Positions 11,462 through 21,082 of a stretch of DNA of 64,000 nt are shown in pieces; position 1 is the first letter of the stretch; each line of letters begins with the position of its first letter. The notes under the pieces are model-generated. The model did no database searches. It saw only the letters and a list, made by a program, of their open reading frames with translations, and was not told where the DNA came from. Source of the DNA: Laburnicola sp. R22_1 (Eukaryota > Ascomycota > Dothideomycetes > Pleosporales > Didymosphaeriaceae); contig JACONQ010000002.1 of assembly GCA_014281115.1 (NCBI GenBank), positions 1,798,001-1,862,000 of the forward strand. The letters are read 5' to 3'. Both the position numbers and the translations under genes were made by a program.

Positions 11462-11572
11462 AAAGCCAGACTCGTTAAAATTATAGGTGTCCTTATCTAG
11501 GATACTATACTTGGCCTTTATATTCTTCACAAGCCAGAACTAGCCTTGTATCACCTTAGGATCCTTCTAGAG
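11462..11572 (-). pseudogene. Pogo/Fot1-like transposase, fragment before the copia insertion
   Basis: Reading - gives KDPKVIQ, a stop, FWLVKNIKAKYSI and then DTYNFNESGFI. NFNESGF corresponds to the family's NFDETGF with the first catalytic Asp changed. The frame continues at 6310 once the copia element and one ATTAT copy are removed. Everything N-terminal to this, including the expected helix-turn-helix domain, is missing because the hAT terminus begins at 11573. Confidence 0.75.
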
Positions 11573-11715
11573 CAGACTTGTCAATAAACAAAACAAACAA
11601 AATTTGTGGCTCTGAATTTGTTTGTTTGACGACTTTCTTGGTGTTGTAGTTTGTTTGTTTGATTTGATGGAGCTATAGAGGCGCTTTTTATTTGATTGTT
11701 TGTTTGATTTTGAGT
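11573..11715. repeat. hAT left subterminal TTTGTTTG repeats
   Basis: The words CAAACAAA/TTTGTTTG recur in both orientations (near 11585, 11617, 11650 and 11694), spaced some 30-45 bp apart between the terminus and the transposase stop codon. Clustered subterminal motifs are the usual transposase-binding sites of hAT elements; the binding role here is inferred. Confidence 0.55.
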
Positions 11716-11718
11716 ACT

Positions 11719-14386
11719 TTAAGAGGACTGTGAAAGAGACTCTGGTGGTGTTATAGGCGGCGGCTCCTCCCACTCATGTATGCTAAACTGTTCGTTGAGC
11801 TTATTGTCATCGTACGTTGCCACCACCTTTGCGCTTGGAGGTTTAAAACCTGCTCGAATCCATCGTTGAGTACAAATTAAAGCAGCCAATAGTTGGCTGC
11901 CCATTTTGCGTCTCTGTGGCTCAAGTACGTCGCCAGTACCCGAGAAGACTCGCTCACAGTCAGCGCTGGAGGCAGGGATAGTTAACACGTCCAGCGCCAA
12001 TCGTGACAAATTGGGATACCTCGGCTTGAGCTGGTACCAGTATTGGACAGCTGTACAGCCAGTTTTGTACTGTTCTGATGTCCATGTTGGCTCTCTAAGC
12101 CAGCTCTCGTACTCATCCGCCACCCCTATTATCTCGTCGCTGTTGTCAAGTACCGAATCGATCGCGTCGTCAAAGCTGCTCATCGCGTGTTTAGGCGCAG
12201 TTGTTATTGTTGTTGCTGTCGCTAGGGCGGGCTTGTAACGAGCCCAAAGCTGCTCGAAGCTCGCGTGCGTAGCTTGTAACTGTGCGGGCTTCTCACGCCA
12301 GAAGCGTTTAAAGTAGTTCTTGAAGCGTGGGTGGAGTGCCGTGGCAGTGTAGTAGACGGGGATTTTGAGGAGTTTATTAAGGTACTTGCTCGCCTTCTTG
12401 AGCGCAGCACGTACGTTGATAGCGACGTGATCTTCTGGCGCCTCGTCTGGCAGGTAATTGACGCTTTCAAACAGTCTAAGGCGGGCATCTAGGTCAGCAA
12501 TAAGAGACTCAAACACAGGGATAACCTCGTATAACGCGCCGTGAGTGCCAGCTTTGCCGCGACCTTGCAAGCGATTAGTTGCGGACTTCAGCGGCTCAAG
12601 CACCTCAATGTACTCGGTAATCACCGCCCAGTCTGCAGCTGCAAGCCCGCCTGATCGCATCCACTGCGGCACAATAGGCGGCTTAGTGTTGTTGCTTTTG
12701 GCAAGCTCGTCAGCGTGCTCAGTCTCTTGTATGTGGTAGGAGGAGTAGCTGTTGATGGCGTGTTGTAGCTCAACACCGCGCTTAAAGCAGTCATGATAGC
12801 TGTTCCAACGCGTAACTCCAGGCTTGAAAGGCTCACGGCGTCTTGCTGTAGCGCCAGCAGGCATCTCAACTGCTTCGCTGTTCTGACAATCCTCAAATAT
12901 ACCCCATTGTTTTGGCGTGTTAATGTAGTTAACAATATCAAGAAACACGCCAAGCGGACCATCTTTCCGCCATTGCTTCATATAAAACTCCTCTTCGTTG
13001 TAGTGTTCAGGCTCGTTATCAAAGGCGTCGGAGTCAGTGCCAAACATAATAGTTTGCCCAACGAGGTTGAGTATGTGGCAAGCGCAGCGGAGGCGTCGAT
13101 CGTTGGCGATAAAGCCGTACATTGTGCCGAGTTTATTAACTGCAGTATCGTTGTTGTAGGCGTTGTCAAGCACGAAATAGCCCAAATTGCTGCTAGAAAT
13201 CTCAAAGTAGCGTAGGATTCGTACGACAGCTTCCGCGATCGCTGAGCCTGTGTGCGCACCAACCAGCTGCGGCAAGGCGATGGGAAGGTCAACTATATTG
13301 CCTTGAGAGTCAGCGTAGTGCGCACAAATTGCAAAGAAGCCGCGCTTCCCCCTTGGTAGTCCAGCCGTCAAAGCTTATGTGTATTTTGCTAGAGGCCTCA
13401 GACAAGGCGCGCTTGACTTGAGGTTGTAGCCAGCTGTAAAGCCTCATCACGAACCTCGAAACGCTGTTGTGAGACCTCCATAGCGCCGCCTCTGCCTCTG
13501 GGTTGGCGAACCTGATCATCGCGCGGAAGGACTCAGTCTCAAACTCGCGTAATGGCCTGTTGTTGTTGACGAGCCATAACACTGCAGCTTGCCTGAAGCC
13601 TTGTACGTCGAAGTTACCCAGCTCCTGCGTTGCATCTTGGCTTAATGTGACCCCGTTTTCTTCCGCCCATCGCAGCGACTTCTGGCCAGGTTCGAGCGGC
13701 CTCTTGTGTACGATAGTGCCTTGTTTGGTGAGCCGATGGCCGGGAAGGTCTTGCTTCAAATGGTTGTTGGCGGCTGTAGTTGACAGAGTGGTCTGGTGTA
13801 GGCCGCCCTTCTTTCTGTTGATGTGACAGTGCTTGCATTGGAAGTAGATCTTCTCAGGGTTAGTACCAAGCTTTCGAAGGCGATAGCCGTGCCTAAAGAC
13901 CCAGCTGATGTTGCCTGTGGGTGTGGATAGAGGCACATTGAAGCCCAGCAGGCGCTTCAAGTCAAGGCCTTCGTAGTTGGTGAAGTCAACACTAGGCGCA
14001 GCGTCCTCCTCCACTGAAGCCTCTGTGGCAGCATTACTAAACGCGCGCGGCGGCTTAGTAGCTATAGGCGGCTTATTAGCCACTAACAGCAACTCCCAAG
14101 CTGGCTCATCGGCCTGTAAGGCTTGTAGTATAGGCCGTGGTGATGGCCTCCGGGCGCGCTCCTCTAGCTCGGTTGGTGGCTCTATTGAGCGCGGCTCTAG
14201 AGTACTTTCAAGCACCTCAATAGGCGGCTCCGGCTCGTCAACTACCTCAATAGACGGCTGGGTTGGCGGAGGAGTAAGCGGCCGCTGGCTATCCATAAGG
14301 CGCTGGCTGGGTTTCGGCGCACGTTGGGAACGTTTGGGCATAGGTTCGGATGCCTCAGCAGGCTCGCGGCTTCGTTTTGGGGGCAT
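11719..14386 (-). pseudogene. hAT transposase with one frameshift
   Basis: The first part starts at MPPKRSREP (14386; an in-frame Met lies 21 codons upstream) and runs to 13310. It has a Ser/Pro-rich N-terminus, then a BED-type zinc finger (FQCKHC, then NNHLK and GH, about 13850-13740). Near 13370 comes HISFDGWTTK with the first catalytic Asp. The frame then slips in a G5 run (about 13350-13356) and continues to 11719 as KRGFFAICAHYAD. The second part holds FVLDNAYNND (second Asp), TRWNS, and the C-terminal dimerisation block SSADCERVFSGTGD with the catalytic Glu. The two frames overlap at 13310-13371. No other break is seen, so the copy was recently functional, or the slip is a base-calling error. 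Confidence 0.88.
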
Positions 14387-15241
14387 GGTAAGCGTGAAGG
14401 TAAGCAAAGGCGCGAAAAAGTAAGCTGTAGGCGCAGGCAAGTAAGCCAAAGTATAGTGGGTGTGTAAGCGTTGACGCGCAAGGTACGCGGAAAGTACGCG
14501 GTCGGCTAGCCAACATTACCACTTCATGCCAAGGCGTACTGCGCGACGCTCTGCAGCCCGCAACAATAGAGATATAGTAAAACAGGCGACAGGAATTAAT
14601 TTAGCAACATTGATTTAATAGTTTAACTTATAGAAGACAAGATTTATTGCGTGGTTATAGCAAACGATTTTTTAAGAGTAGTAACTAGGTTCAGAATATA
14701 TAAACATAACTTAGGCTTCGCTGCAACAGCGCAAACTCACTTTGCTACAATACCTCAACACTATAATATTAGCTTATTTAGATTATTATATATATATTTA
14801 TTGTTTTAACAGCTTATTACCTACGTAAAGAAAGAGGAGGAACAGAGGATAGGAGGTGCTAAAGCCGAATAGCAATTCATGTATATCAGTTGCTGGCGGC
14901 CAGTGGAAGCACACATCCGTTATGCGGGCTTTTTTACGCAGGTACAATCCACTTAAGAAGCTCCGTTTTTGCTCTGTTTACTATAGGAATACCTATATAA
15001 TTGCAGCGTTAGGAAAGTTATTGTTACATCAACACTAAGAATATATCACTAACTCTAGGGTACCTTATCATTACAGTATGCTAAGCGATTCAAACAAACT
15101 TCAAATTTTTTAACTGCAATTGCCTCTTTTGTTTGTTTGACCTATCAAAATTGCAGCAGCAGCTTTTTGTTTGGTTGACGTTGTCAATTCAAACAAAATT
15201 CAAACAAAATATTGAGGCATGTTTGGTTGTTGACAACCCTG
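14387..15241. other. hAT 5' noncoding part and right terminus
   Basis: There is no gene here. It holds the 5' flank of the hAT transposase, with GTACGCGG words near 14480-14505, and AT-rich sequence from about 14560 to 14830. The right subterminal region contains further AAACAAA/TTTGTTTG words near 15090, 15128, 15165, 15190 and 15200 before the CAG-type terminus at 15241. Short frames here are not convincing. Confidence 0.5.
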
Positions 15242-15703
15242 GGAACAATGATGAGCTGTTTAAGCCGTTTTTTCACAATACCGGTACGGTACGCTCAGTG
15301 TCTCCCCCATCTATCAGGAAACCTAAGCCTGACTGAAGTAGCTGGACTGTGGATCCTCCGAAGAAGAGATTAAGTGAACGTTGATGAGTGTACGGTGGGA
15401 CGAGTATTTGAGACGCGCTAATGGACGAACACGTGACTGCGAGTCGCACGCACGGACCAACGCGCTCATCCGATGACATAGTGCATTCAATGAGTTGCTC
15501 GAGTGCCGCCTGGTGAAGAGATGACCTTCACCGCAGCCTATTCGCGCCTGCCCCGCCATGCGCTTGTCGCTTCCTCGATGCTTGCTGCTCTCACTCCCCT
15601 TTCCTCATCCTAGCCTTCCGACCTGAACCTGCACCTTCCCTCCGCAATCCAGACATTTGCGCCACCACCGCAAGTTGCCTTTCTTACCTACAAGCACTTT
15701 ACC
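15242..15703 (+). promoter_or_regulatory. RAD26 upstream region next to the hAT end
   Basis: 462 bp between the hAT terminus and the RAD26 start codon. Pyrimidine-rich stretches (CTCTCACTCCCCTTTCCTC near 15590) and CCACCACCGCAAG lie shortly before the ATG, as is common in fungal promoters and leaders. No TATA box is evident. It contains the short palindrome GGTACGGTACGC near 15284. Confidence 0.4.
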
Positions 15704-18700
15704 GTGCCCACGCCAATGTCGTCCCCTGTGGTCTCTGAGGCTGCCTTGCCGGAGGTAGCTGGCGACACCATGGACCCAAGCGTCGCGGATACTATCGACG
15801 AGGCAGATGCGCCAGCCGCCGAAGATGAACTGCCTTCAGATGCCGACGAGGAGACACGGCTGAAGTTCCTCACTACCGGTACAAGAGATCAGGATGATCT
15901 GGAGCGAGACATTGGCAGGCAGGCAGAGCAGCTACTCATGGAGCAGGCCGATGAGCGGGACAAGAAGCGCATGGAGAAGGCCGAGGCCGAGGCCAGGCGA
16001 TGCCAGCAGGCGATGCAAAAGCTGCGCAACCGTCTAGCCATGCCTGCGGTAGAGTCGCAGAAGCTCAAACTGCGAGCCGAGATTGCGAACTACCAACAGA
16101 AGATAGACGAAATAGACGAAGAGCTCGACTCGATACAGCAGCGCATCAATGATAGACACAACGTTCCAGGCATCGACACCTCGGCTCAGGATGGCGTGAA
16201 TGGACCTTTGCCGAACGAGAGCCGACGGGACTTCCTCATACGCACTGGCAAGATCACGCCGTTTTCGAAGCTGGCGCAAGACAAGTCGGAAGCTGGAACA
16301 CTCGGCGAGGTAATGCAGGATGCTGAGGTGGAGGGTATGATTGAAGATGCTTCCAAAGGGCCTGTATCTCACCAGAATCTTATGAAGCCTGGGTTCGACG
16401 TCGTAGATTCGCCGTCAGATGCAGGCAGTGAGACAGTTCGCCCTAGAAAGAAGAGACGGGTAACTCCTTCCGTCGGTGCTGCCGGCTCGCGGGAAGCAAG
16501 CAGTGCACCAGAGACGCCTGACGATGATACGGATGATGCATACGCGCCTGATATGAGCGATCGCCAGCTTGCAGCGCTCGGTGACTCTGAGGATGATTTG
16601 GAACATCTCACAAATGATGAGGATTACAAAGACGAAGGGGTCGGTCGAAAGCGCAAGACAGGTGGCAAGAAGTCCAAGCAGAAGACGAAATCTAGCCAAT
16701 TCGCAGATGAACAGGAGGACCTTGCGGGTGTCGACGACGGCAATGAGAAGGTGTACTGCAATCGTATACGCACATGGTCCGAGAAGCGCTCTGCGGCACG
16801 GAAGCGAGCGAAGGCAAAGAACGGCGACGCCATCGAAGAAGACGAAGAAGAGGAGGAATGTTACAAGCCACACCCAGCTGAACCTGATCATGAACTGGAA
16901 GCGGGGTTCAAAGTCCCGGGTGACATCTACCCAGCTCTGTTCGACTACCAGAAAACCGGTGTGCAGTGGTTGTGGGAGCTCTACTCGGAAAACGTCGGTG
17001 GCATTGTCGGTGACGAAATGGGCTTAGGCAAGACCATCCAAGCTATATCGTTTGTCGCCGGCCTACACTATTCCAAGAAACTCACGAAGCCTGTTATCGT
17101 GGTATGTCCCGCTACTGTGATGAAACAGTGGGTGAACGAGTTCCATAAATGGTGGCCAGCACTCCGCGTGTCCATTCTTCATTCGTCAGGCACTGGCATG
17201 CTAGATACTCGCAGTGAAGATCGGATGGAGCGCGAGATGGAACTTCGAGACTATGGAGAATATGATGCGACCCTGACGAGCGCTGGCAAAGCGGCAAAGA
17301 AAATCGTCAACAAGGTCAAGCAAGATGGTCATGTCCTGGTCACCACATACACTGGACTTCAAACCTATGCAGAGTTTCTAGTACCAGTCGACTGGGAGAC
17401 TGCTATCCTGGACGAGGGGCACAAGATCCGAAATCCTAACGCAGCGGTCACGATCCACTGCAAGGAGCTGCGAACTCCAAGCCGTATCATTCTCTCGGGC
17501 ACTCCGATGCAGAACAATCTAACTGAGCTGTGGTCGCTCTTCGATTTCATCTTTCCTATGCGCTTAGGTACCCTAGTCAATTTCCGCAATCAATTCGAAT
17601 TTCCCATCAAGCGAGGCGGATATGCAAATGCATCGAACCTGGAATTCGAGACTGCGATGAAATGCGCAGAGACGCTGAAAGACGCTATCAGCCCATATCT
17701 CCTACAGCGCTTCAAGGTTGACGTTGCCACCGACCTTCCGCAGAAGAAGGAACAAGTCTTATTCTGTAAGTTGACCCGACAGCAGCGCGAAGCGTATGAG
17801 GGCTTCTTGCAGTCAGAAGAGATGAAGTCGATCAGCAACGGCAAGCGCCAGATGCTATTCGGGATTGACTACCTGCGCAAAATTTGTAATCATCCGGATC
17901 TCGTGGATCACAAGGGTCTATCGAAGAAGCCTGGTTACGAGTATGGCGCTGCCAACAAGTCGGGTAAAATGCAGGTCGTCAAGGAGCTCCTCTCACTATG
18001 GGTGAAAGGTGGACACAAGACGCTTCTTTTCGCTCAGCATCGTATAATGCTCGATATCCTCCAGAAGTATCTAGACCGCTTGCCTGATATCAACTACCAA
18101 CGCATGGACGGCGAGACAGCTATCAAGAACCGACAGGATCTTGTTGATGAGTTCAACAACGACCCGAACCTGCATGTATTCCTCCTCACGACGAAAGTCG
18201 GAGGCCTAGGTGTCAACCTTACGGGTGCTAATCGTGTGATCATTTATGATCCTGATTGGAATCCGTCGACTGACATTCAGGCTCGTGAGCGCTCGTGGCG
18301 CCTTGGACAGAAGCGAGAGGTCGAAATATACCGTCTCATGTCTGCAGGTACTATCGAAGAGAAGATTTACCATCGTCAAATTTTCAAACAGTTCCTCACG
18401 AACAAGGTCTTGAAGGATCCAAAGCAGCGCCAGACTTTCCAGATGAGCGATCTACATGACCTATTCACGCTTGGCAGCGACAAAACCGATGGGGAAACGG
18501 AGACTGGAAACATGTTCCGCGGATCAGAAGTCCAGTTCGATAAGGACGGGAAGACTGCAAATGGCGCATCGCAACCAAGCACTTCTGATGCAACTGCAGA
18601 CGAAGACCTCGCAGCCGTAAAAGGCATCGCAGCCGCTGAACTATACCAAGCTCCCACTTCTGACTCCGAGGATGCACCGAAACAGGACGGCGAAGATGGC

Positions 18701-19411
18701 AAATCAGGCTCCCGCCTCATGTCCTCCATCTTCGCAAAGTCAGGCGTCCACTCAGTCCTCGAGCACGACGCCATCGTCAACGCGACCGGCACTGGCCGCA
18801 AGCGCAAAGTGCAAGCCGACCCCGCCTTCATCCAGCGCGAGGCCAAACGTCAAGCTTCCATAGCAGCCGAACAGCTCAAGAAGAGCATGGAACAGGCACG
18901 CAATGCACCCATCGGCGTACCAACCTGGACCGGCACGCACGGCGAAGCCGGCCGCCCCGAACAGCGCCCACCACCGCCCTCCTCACGCGGAAACCTCCAC
19001 AGCGCCCGCGGCGGTCGCGGCGGCAGTCGCGGTGCCGCCGCAGGTCCATCTTCTTCGTCCATCCTCTCCAACCTAGCCGCCCGTCAAGGCCGCTCTCTCT
19101 CAACTACATCCGCCAACGGCACAGCATCACCCGGGTCCTCGCGCTCCAACACACCGCAGCCTACTTCCCTGCGTGGTCGGCAGATGCTCGAGCGCATCCG
19201 CGACTTTATGATTACGCATGGTGGCGTGGTCCCGACGCGCATGTTGATCGATCATTTCGACCACTATTGTAGAGCGGTGCCGGGACGCAGTGAGGAGTTC
19301 AAAGAGATGTTGAAGTTGATTGCGAGGTTGGAGCGGGGTGGGGGTGGGATGAGGGGGAGGTGGGTGTTGAAGGATGAGTGGAGGGGAGAGAGGGCTGGTG
19401 GGAGGGCGTAG
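15704..19411 (+). CDS. RAD26: Rad26/CSB SNF2-family DNA-dependent ATPase
   Basis: An intronless 1235-residue protein. This family (yeast Rad26, S. pombe Rhp26, human CSB/ERCC6) binds stalled RNA polymerase II in the nucleus and starts transcription-coupled nucleotide excision repair. An N-terminal coiled coil (about 80-155) is followed by an acidic, Lys-rich linker. The SNF2 ATPase has Walker A GDEMGLGKT (about 436-444), the DEGH box (about 569-572) and SGTPMQNN (about 599). The helicase C lobe (about 765-880) includes TTKVGGLGVNLTGANRVI, DPDWNPS and ERSWRLGQKR. SSIFAKSGVHSVLEHD (near 1008-1025) is a motif typical of the CSB branch and separates it from other SNF2 proteins. The tail is Gly/Arg/Ser-rich with a small C-terminal domain, as in CSB. 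The start is the first Met of the open frame. Confidence 0.95.
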   Translation: MPTPMSSPVVSEAALPEVAGDTMDPSVADTIDEADAPAAEDELPSDADEETRLKFLTTGTRDQDDLERDIGRQAEQLLMEQADERDKKRMEKAEAEARRCQQAMQKLRNRLAMPAVESQKLKLRAEIANYQQKIDEIDEELDSIQQRINDRHNVPGIDTSAQDGVNGPLPNESRRDFLIRTGKITPFSKLAQDKSEAGTLGEVMQDAEVEGMIEDASKGPVSHQNLMKPGFDVVDSPSDAGSETVRPRKKRRVTPSVGAAGSREASSAPETPDDDTDDAYAPDMSDRQLAALGDSEDDLEHLTNDEDYKDEGVGRKRKTGGKKSKQKTKSSQFADEQEDLAGVDDGNEKVYCNRIRTWSEKRSAARKRAKAKNGDAIEEDEEEEECYKPHPAEPDHELEAGFKVPGDIYPALFDYQKTGVQWLWELYSENVGGIVGDEMGLGKTIQAISFVAGLHYSKKLTKPVIVVCPATVMKQWVNEFHKWWPALRVSILHSSGTGMLDTRSEDRMEREMELRDYGEYDATLTSAGKAAKKIVNKVKQDGHVLVTTYTGLQTYAEFLVPVDWETAILDEGHKIRNPNAAVTIHCKELRTPSRIILSGTPMQNNLTELWSLFDFIFPMRLGTLVNFRNQFEFPIKRGGYANASNLEFETAMKCAETLKDAISPYLLQRFKVDVATDLPQKKEQVLFCKLTRQQREAYEGFLQSEEMKSISNGKRQMLFGIDYLRKICNHPDLVDHKGLSKKPGYEYGAANKSGKMQVVKELLSLWVKGGHKTLLFAQHRIMLDILQKYLDRLPDINYQRMDGETAIKNRQDLVDEFNNDPNLHVFLLTTKVGGLGVNLTGANRVIIYDPDWNPSTDIQARERSWRLGQKREVEIYRLMSAGTIEEKIYHRQIFKQFLTNKVLKDPKQRQTFQMSDLHDLFTLGSDKTDGETETGNMFRGSEVQFDKDGKTANGASQPSTSDATADEDLAAVKGIAAAELYQAPTSDSEDAPKQDGEDGKSGSRLMSSIFAKSGVHSVLEHDAIVNATGTGRKRKVQADPAFIQREAKRQASIAAEQLKKSMEQARNAPIGVPTWTGTHGEAGRPEQRPPPPSSRGNLHSARGGRGGSRGAAAGPSSSSILSNLAARQGRSLSTTSANGTASPGSSRSNTPQPTSLRGRQMLERIRDFMITHGGVVPTRMLIDHFDHYCRAVPGRSEEFKEMLKLIARLERGGGGMRGRWVLKDEWRGERAGGRA

Positions 19412-20120
19412 TCGTGTGGAGTAGAGTGTATGGGGCTGTGGGTTATGAGTTTATGGCATGGCATGCGTTATTTGACTGAGCATTGATTTTCAAGAGAATA
19501 TGCATTTTATGGGTGGCGTCCTTGTCGGGAGATACCATTGCATTCTTTGCCTAGGCATTGTAACTAGTCAGAGCGAGCAGGCACATTCCGCGCATGATTG
19601 ATAGACATAAACAAAACAACGACATTCGAGTGGAGATCGCAATGTGTGTGTCATAGCATGTCAGCAAGCTCAATTACGTGCGTTGTGTAATATTAACAAG
19701 ACGCTACATACGTACCATCATGACAGACAGTAAGAAGCCTTGCGACCACAAGTCTCTCTCCATTCCATCTACTCCCAGCCAAAATATTACGAGTATAGCC
19801 TCGCCCGAATCCCCCCAAAAGCCATTCTCCAATCCTCTTCTCCTACAGTATTAATAATGCATACGAAGCCCAAGATAGATGCAACCTTGCTCAAGATATC
19901 CAACAGACGATTGCGCCCAACACCAGATGCCCAGATGAGAGACAGAGACGAAAAAGATGACGAACGCTACATTTCCTTACACCGCCGTTTGTCCGTTTTT
20001 AAATCCAAGTAAGGAGCGAAAGCATAGACAGATATGAATGGAAGGAATGTCGTTATTACGTGATGCCGAAGCACGATGTCGGGCAGGCGTCGGTAAAGAG
20101 GCGTACGGCGTAAGCAGCGT
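19412..20120. other. 3' region between convergent genes
   Basis: About 700 bp between the RAD26 stop and the stop of the minus-strand gene at 20121. It should hold both 3' untranslated regions. A 90-codon frame at 19740-20012 has no recognisable features. Nothing else is seen. Confidence 0.4.
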
Positions 20121-21082
20121 CTACCAGACGCCGAAGCTGGCGGCGAAGTAAAGGAGGGAAGCGACGGTTGTAGCGGAGGTAACGAAGAGAACCTTTAGCG
20201 TGTTCTTTTCGAAGACGGACAGAGCGCTGTTGGGGTTGCAGTTTGCACACTTGAAGTCTGTGGATAGTTAGTAAGATAGGCCCACTGCAGAGTACCGAGT
20301 ATTTGAGACACTTACCCTTCCACTCTACGTAAGGCTGCGGCTCGTAGAGGCCAAAGCGATATTGGTTGAATGGGGCCAAGTAGCCAGGCTTGGGGGTTGC
20401 GCTGACGCTTGACTGAGCATCGTAGATGAGCAGAGTGTACGTCTCGGTAACGAAGTCCGGGCTGTTGGGGTGCTGCTTTCTGTAATTCCCCGTATCCCAT
20501 ACTATTCTTCCCGTCGGCTCTACCGTCTGGTTTACAGCGAGAGTGTAGGTTCCTTGATTCGCAGAGCACGAAGCCAAGATGTCGATGTGCGAGGGAGTGA
20601 CCTTGAGCGAGGTGTAGTTCCACGCGAATGTTACGTACTCGCCAATCTTATAATATTGTGGGCCCAGAAATACGTTCGGTGTGACCATCTGGATGCCTCC
20701 CGGCTGAACGTCAGGGCCGAAGTTGGTCGCTGTGGGCTTCGCGGACTTGGTGGCTTTCCCTGTCGAGTCTTCCTTGCCGGTTGTCTTCGCGTCGCTCTTG
20801 GTTGCTGTTGGCTGTTCTTTGTCCGTCTCCGTGGCCTTGCCGGTGGTCTCGGGGGCCTCTGTAGTCTCGCCCTTGCGGGCGGATGTGGTAGTGGACTCCT
20901 CATCTGCTTGATGTTAGAGAGAGGCCTAGGATACGTTCACCTGGGAAGAACTCACCCTGTTGGCGGGCAAAGAGCACGTTCTTGACGTCTGCCAGAGCGT
21001 TTATGTTGTCAAAGACATTCGACGTGGCTGCTGTGAGAGAGGATAGGGCCACCACGGCGGCGAGCAGCTGTGACGGCCGCAT
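20121..21082 (-). CDS. Membrane-anchored secretory protein, possibly DUF7137 family
   Basis: Three exons on -: 21082-20956, 20903-20316 and 20257-20121, with introns of 52 and 58 bp (the second has a TTACTAAC branch site). The product is 283 residues. MRPSQLLAAVVALSSLTAAT is a signal peptide. A Thr/Lys-rich linker (about 43-110) follows, then a folded domain of about 120 residues starting near GPDVQPGGIQMVTPN, with YYKIGEYVTFAWNYTSL, a beta-sandwich-like layout. After the second splice, DFKCANCNP leads to a C-terminal hydrophobic helix (VLFVTSATTVASLLYFAA). This layout suggests a cell-surface or secretory-membrane protein. It resembles the Pezizomycotina family I recall as DUF7137; that assignment is from memory. 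No enzymatic motif is visible. Confidence 0.75.

Larger units (their letters stand above)
11573..15241 (-). mobile_element. hAT-superfamily DNA transposon
   Basis: The ends are imperfect inverted repeats: CAGACTTGTCAATAAACAAA at 11573 and, reverse-complemented from 15241, CAGGGTTGTCAACAACCAAA. CAG starts are usual in hAT elements. One transposase gene on - fills most of the interior. GC content is ordinary and RIP-type stops are absent, unlike the DNA to the left. The 8 bp outside each end (TTCTAGAG and GGAACAAT) do not match, so the usual 8-bp hAT target duplication is missing. Either the ends are mis-called by a few bases or the flanks have been rearranged. Confidence 0.8.

Noticed and set aside
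1..11500. Functional genes within the AT-rich block
   Set aside because: All recognisable protein remnants there are transposon-derived and full of stops.
13310..13371. Programmed frameshift as explanation for the hAT break
   Set aside because: No slippery heptamer or downstream structure was recognised; a small indel in a G run, or a base-calling error, is simpler.
11906..14481. Many frames opposite or alongside the hAT transposase
   Set aside because: Shadows of the transposase reading frame in other phases.
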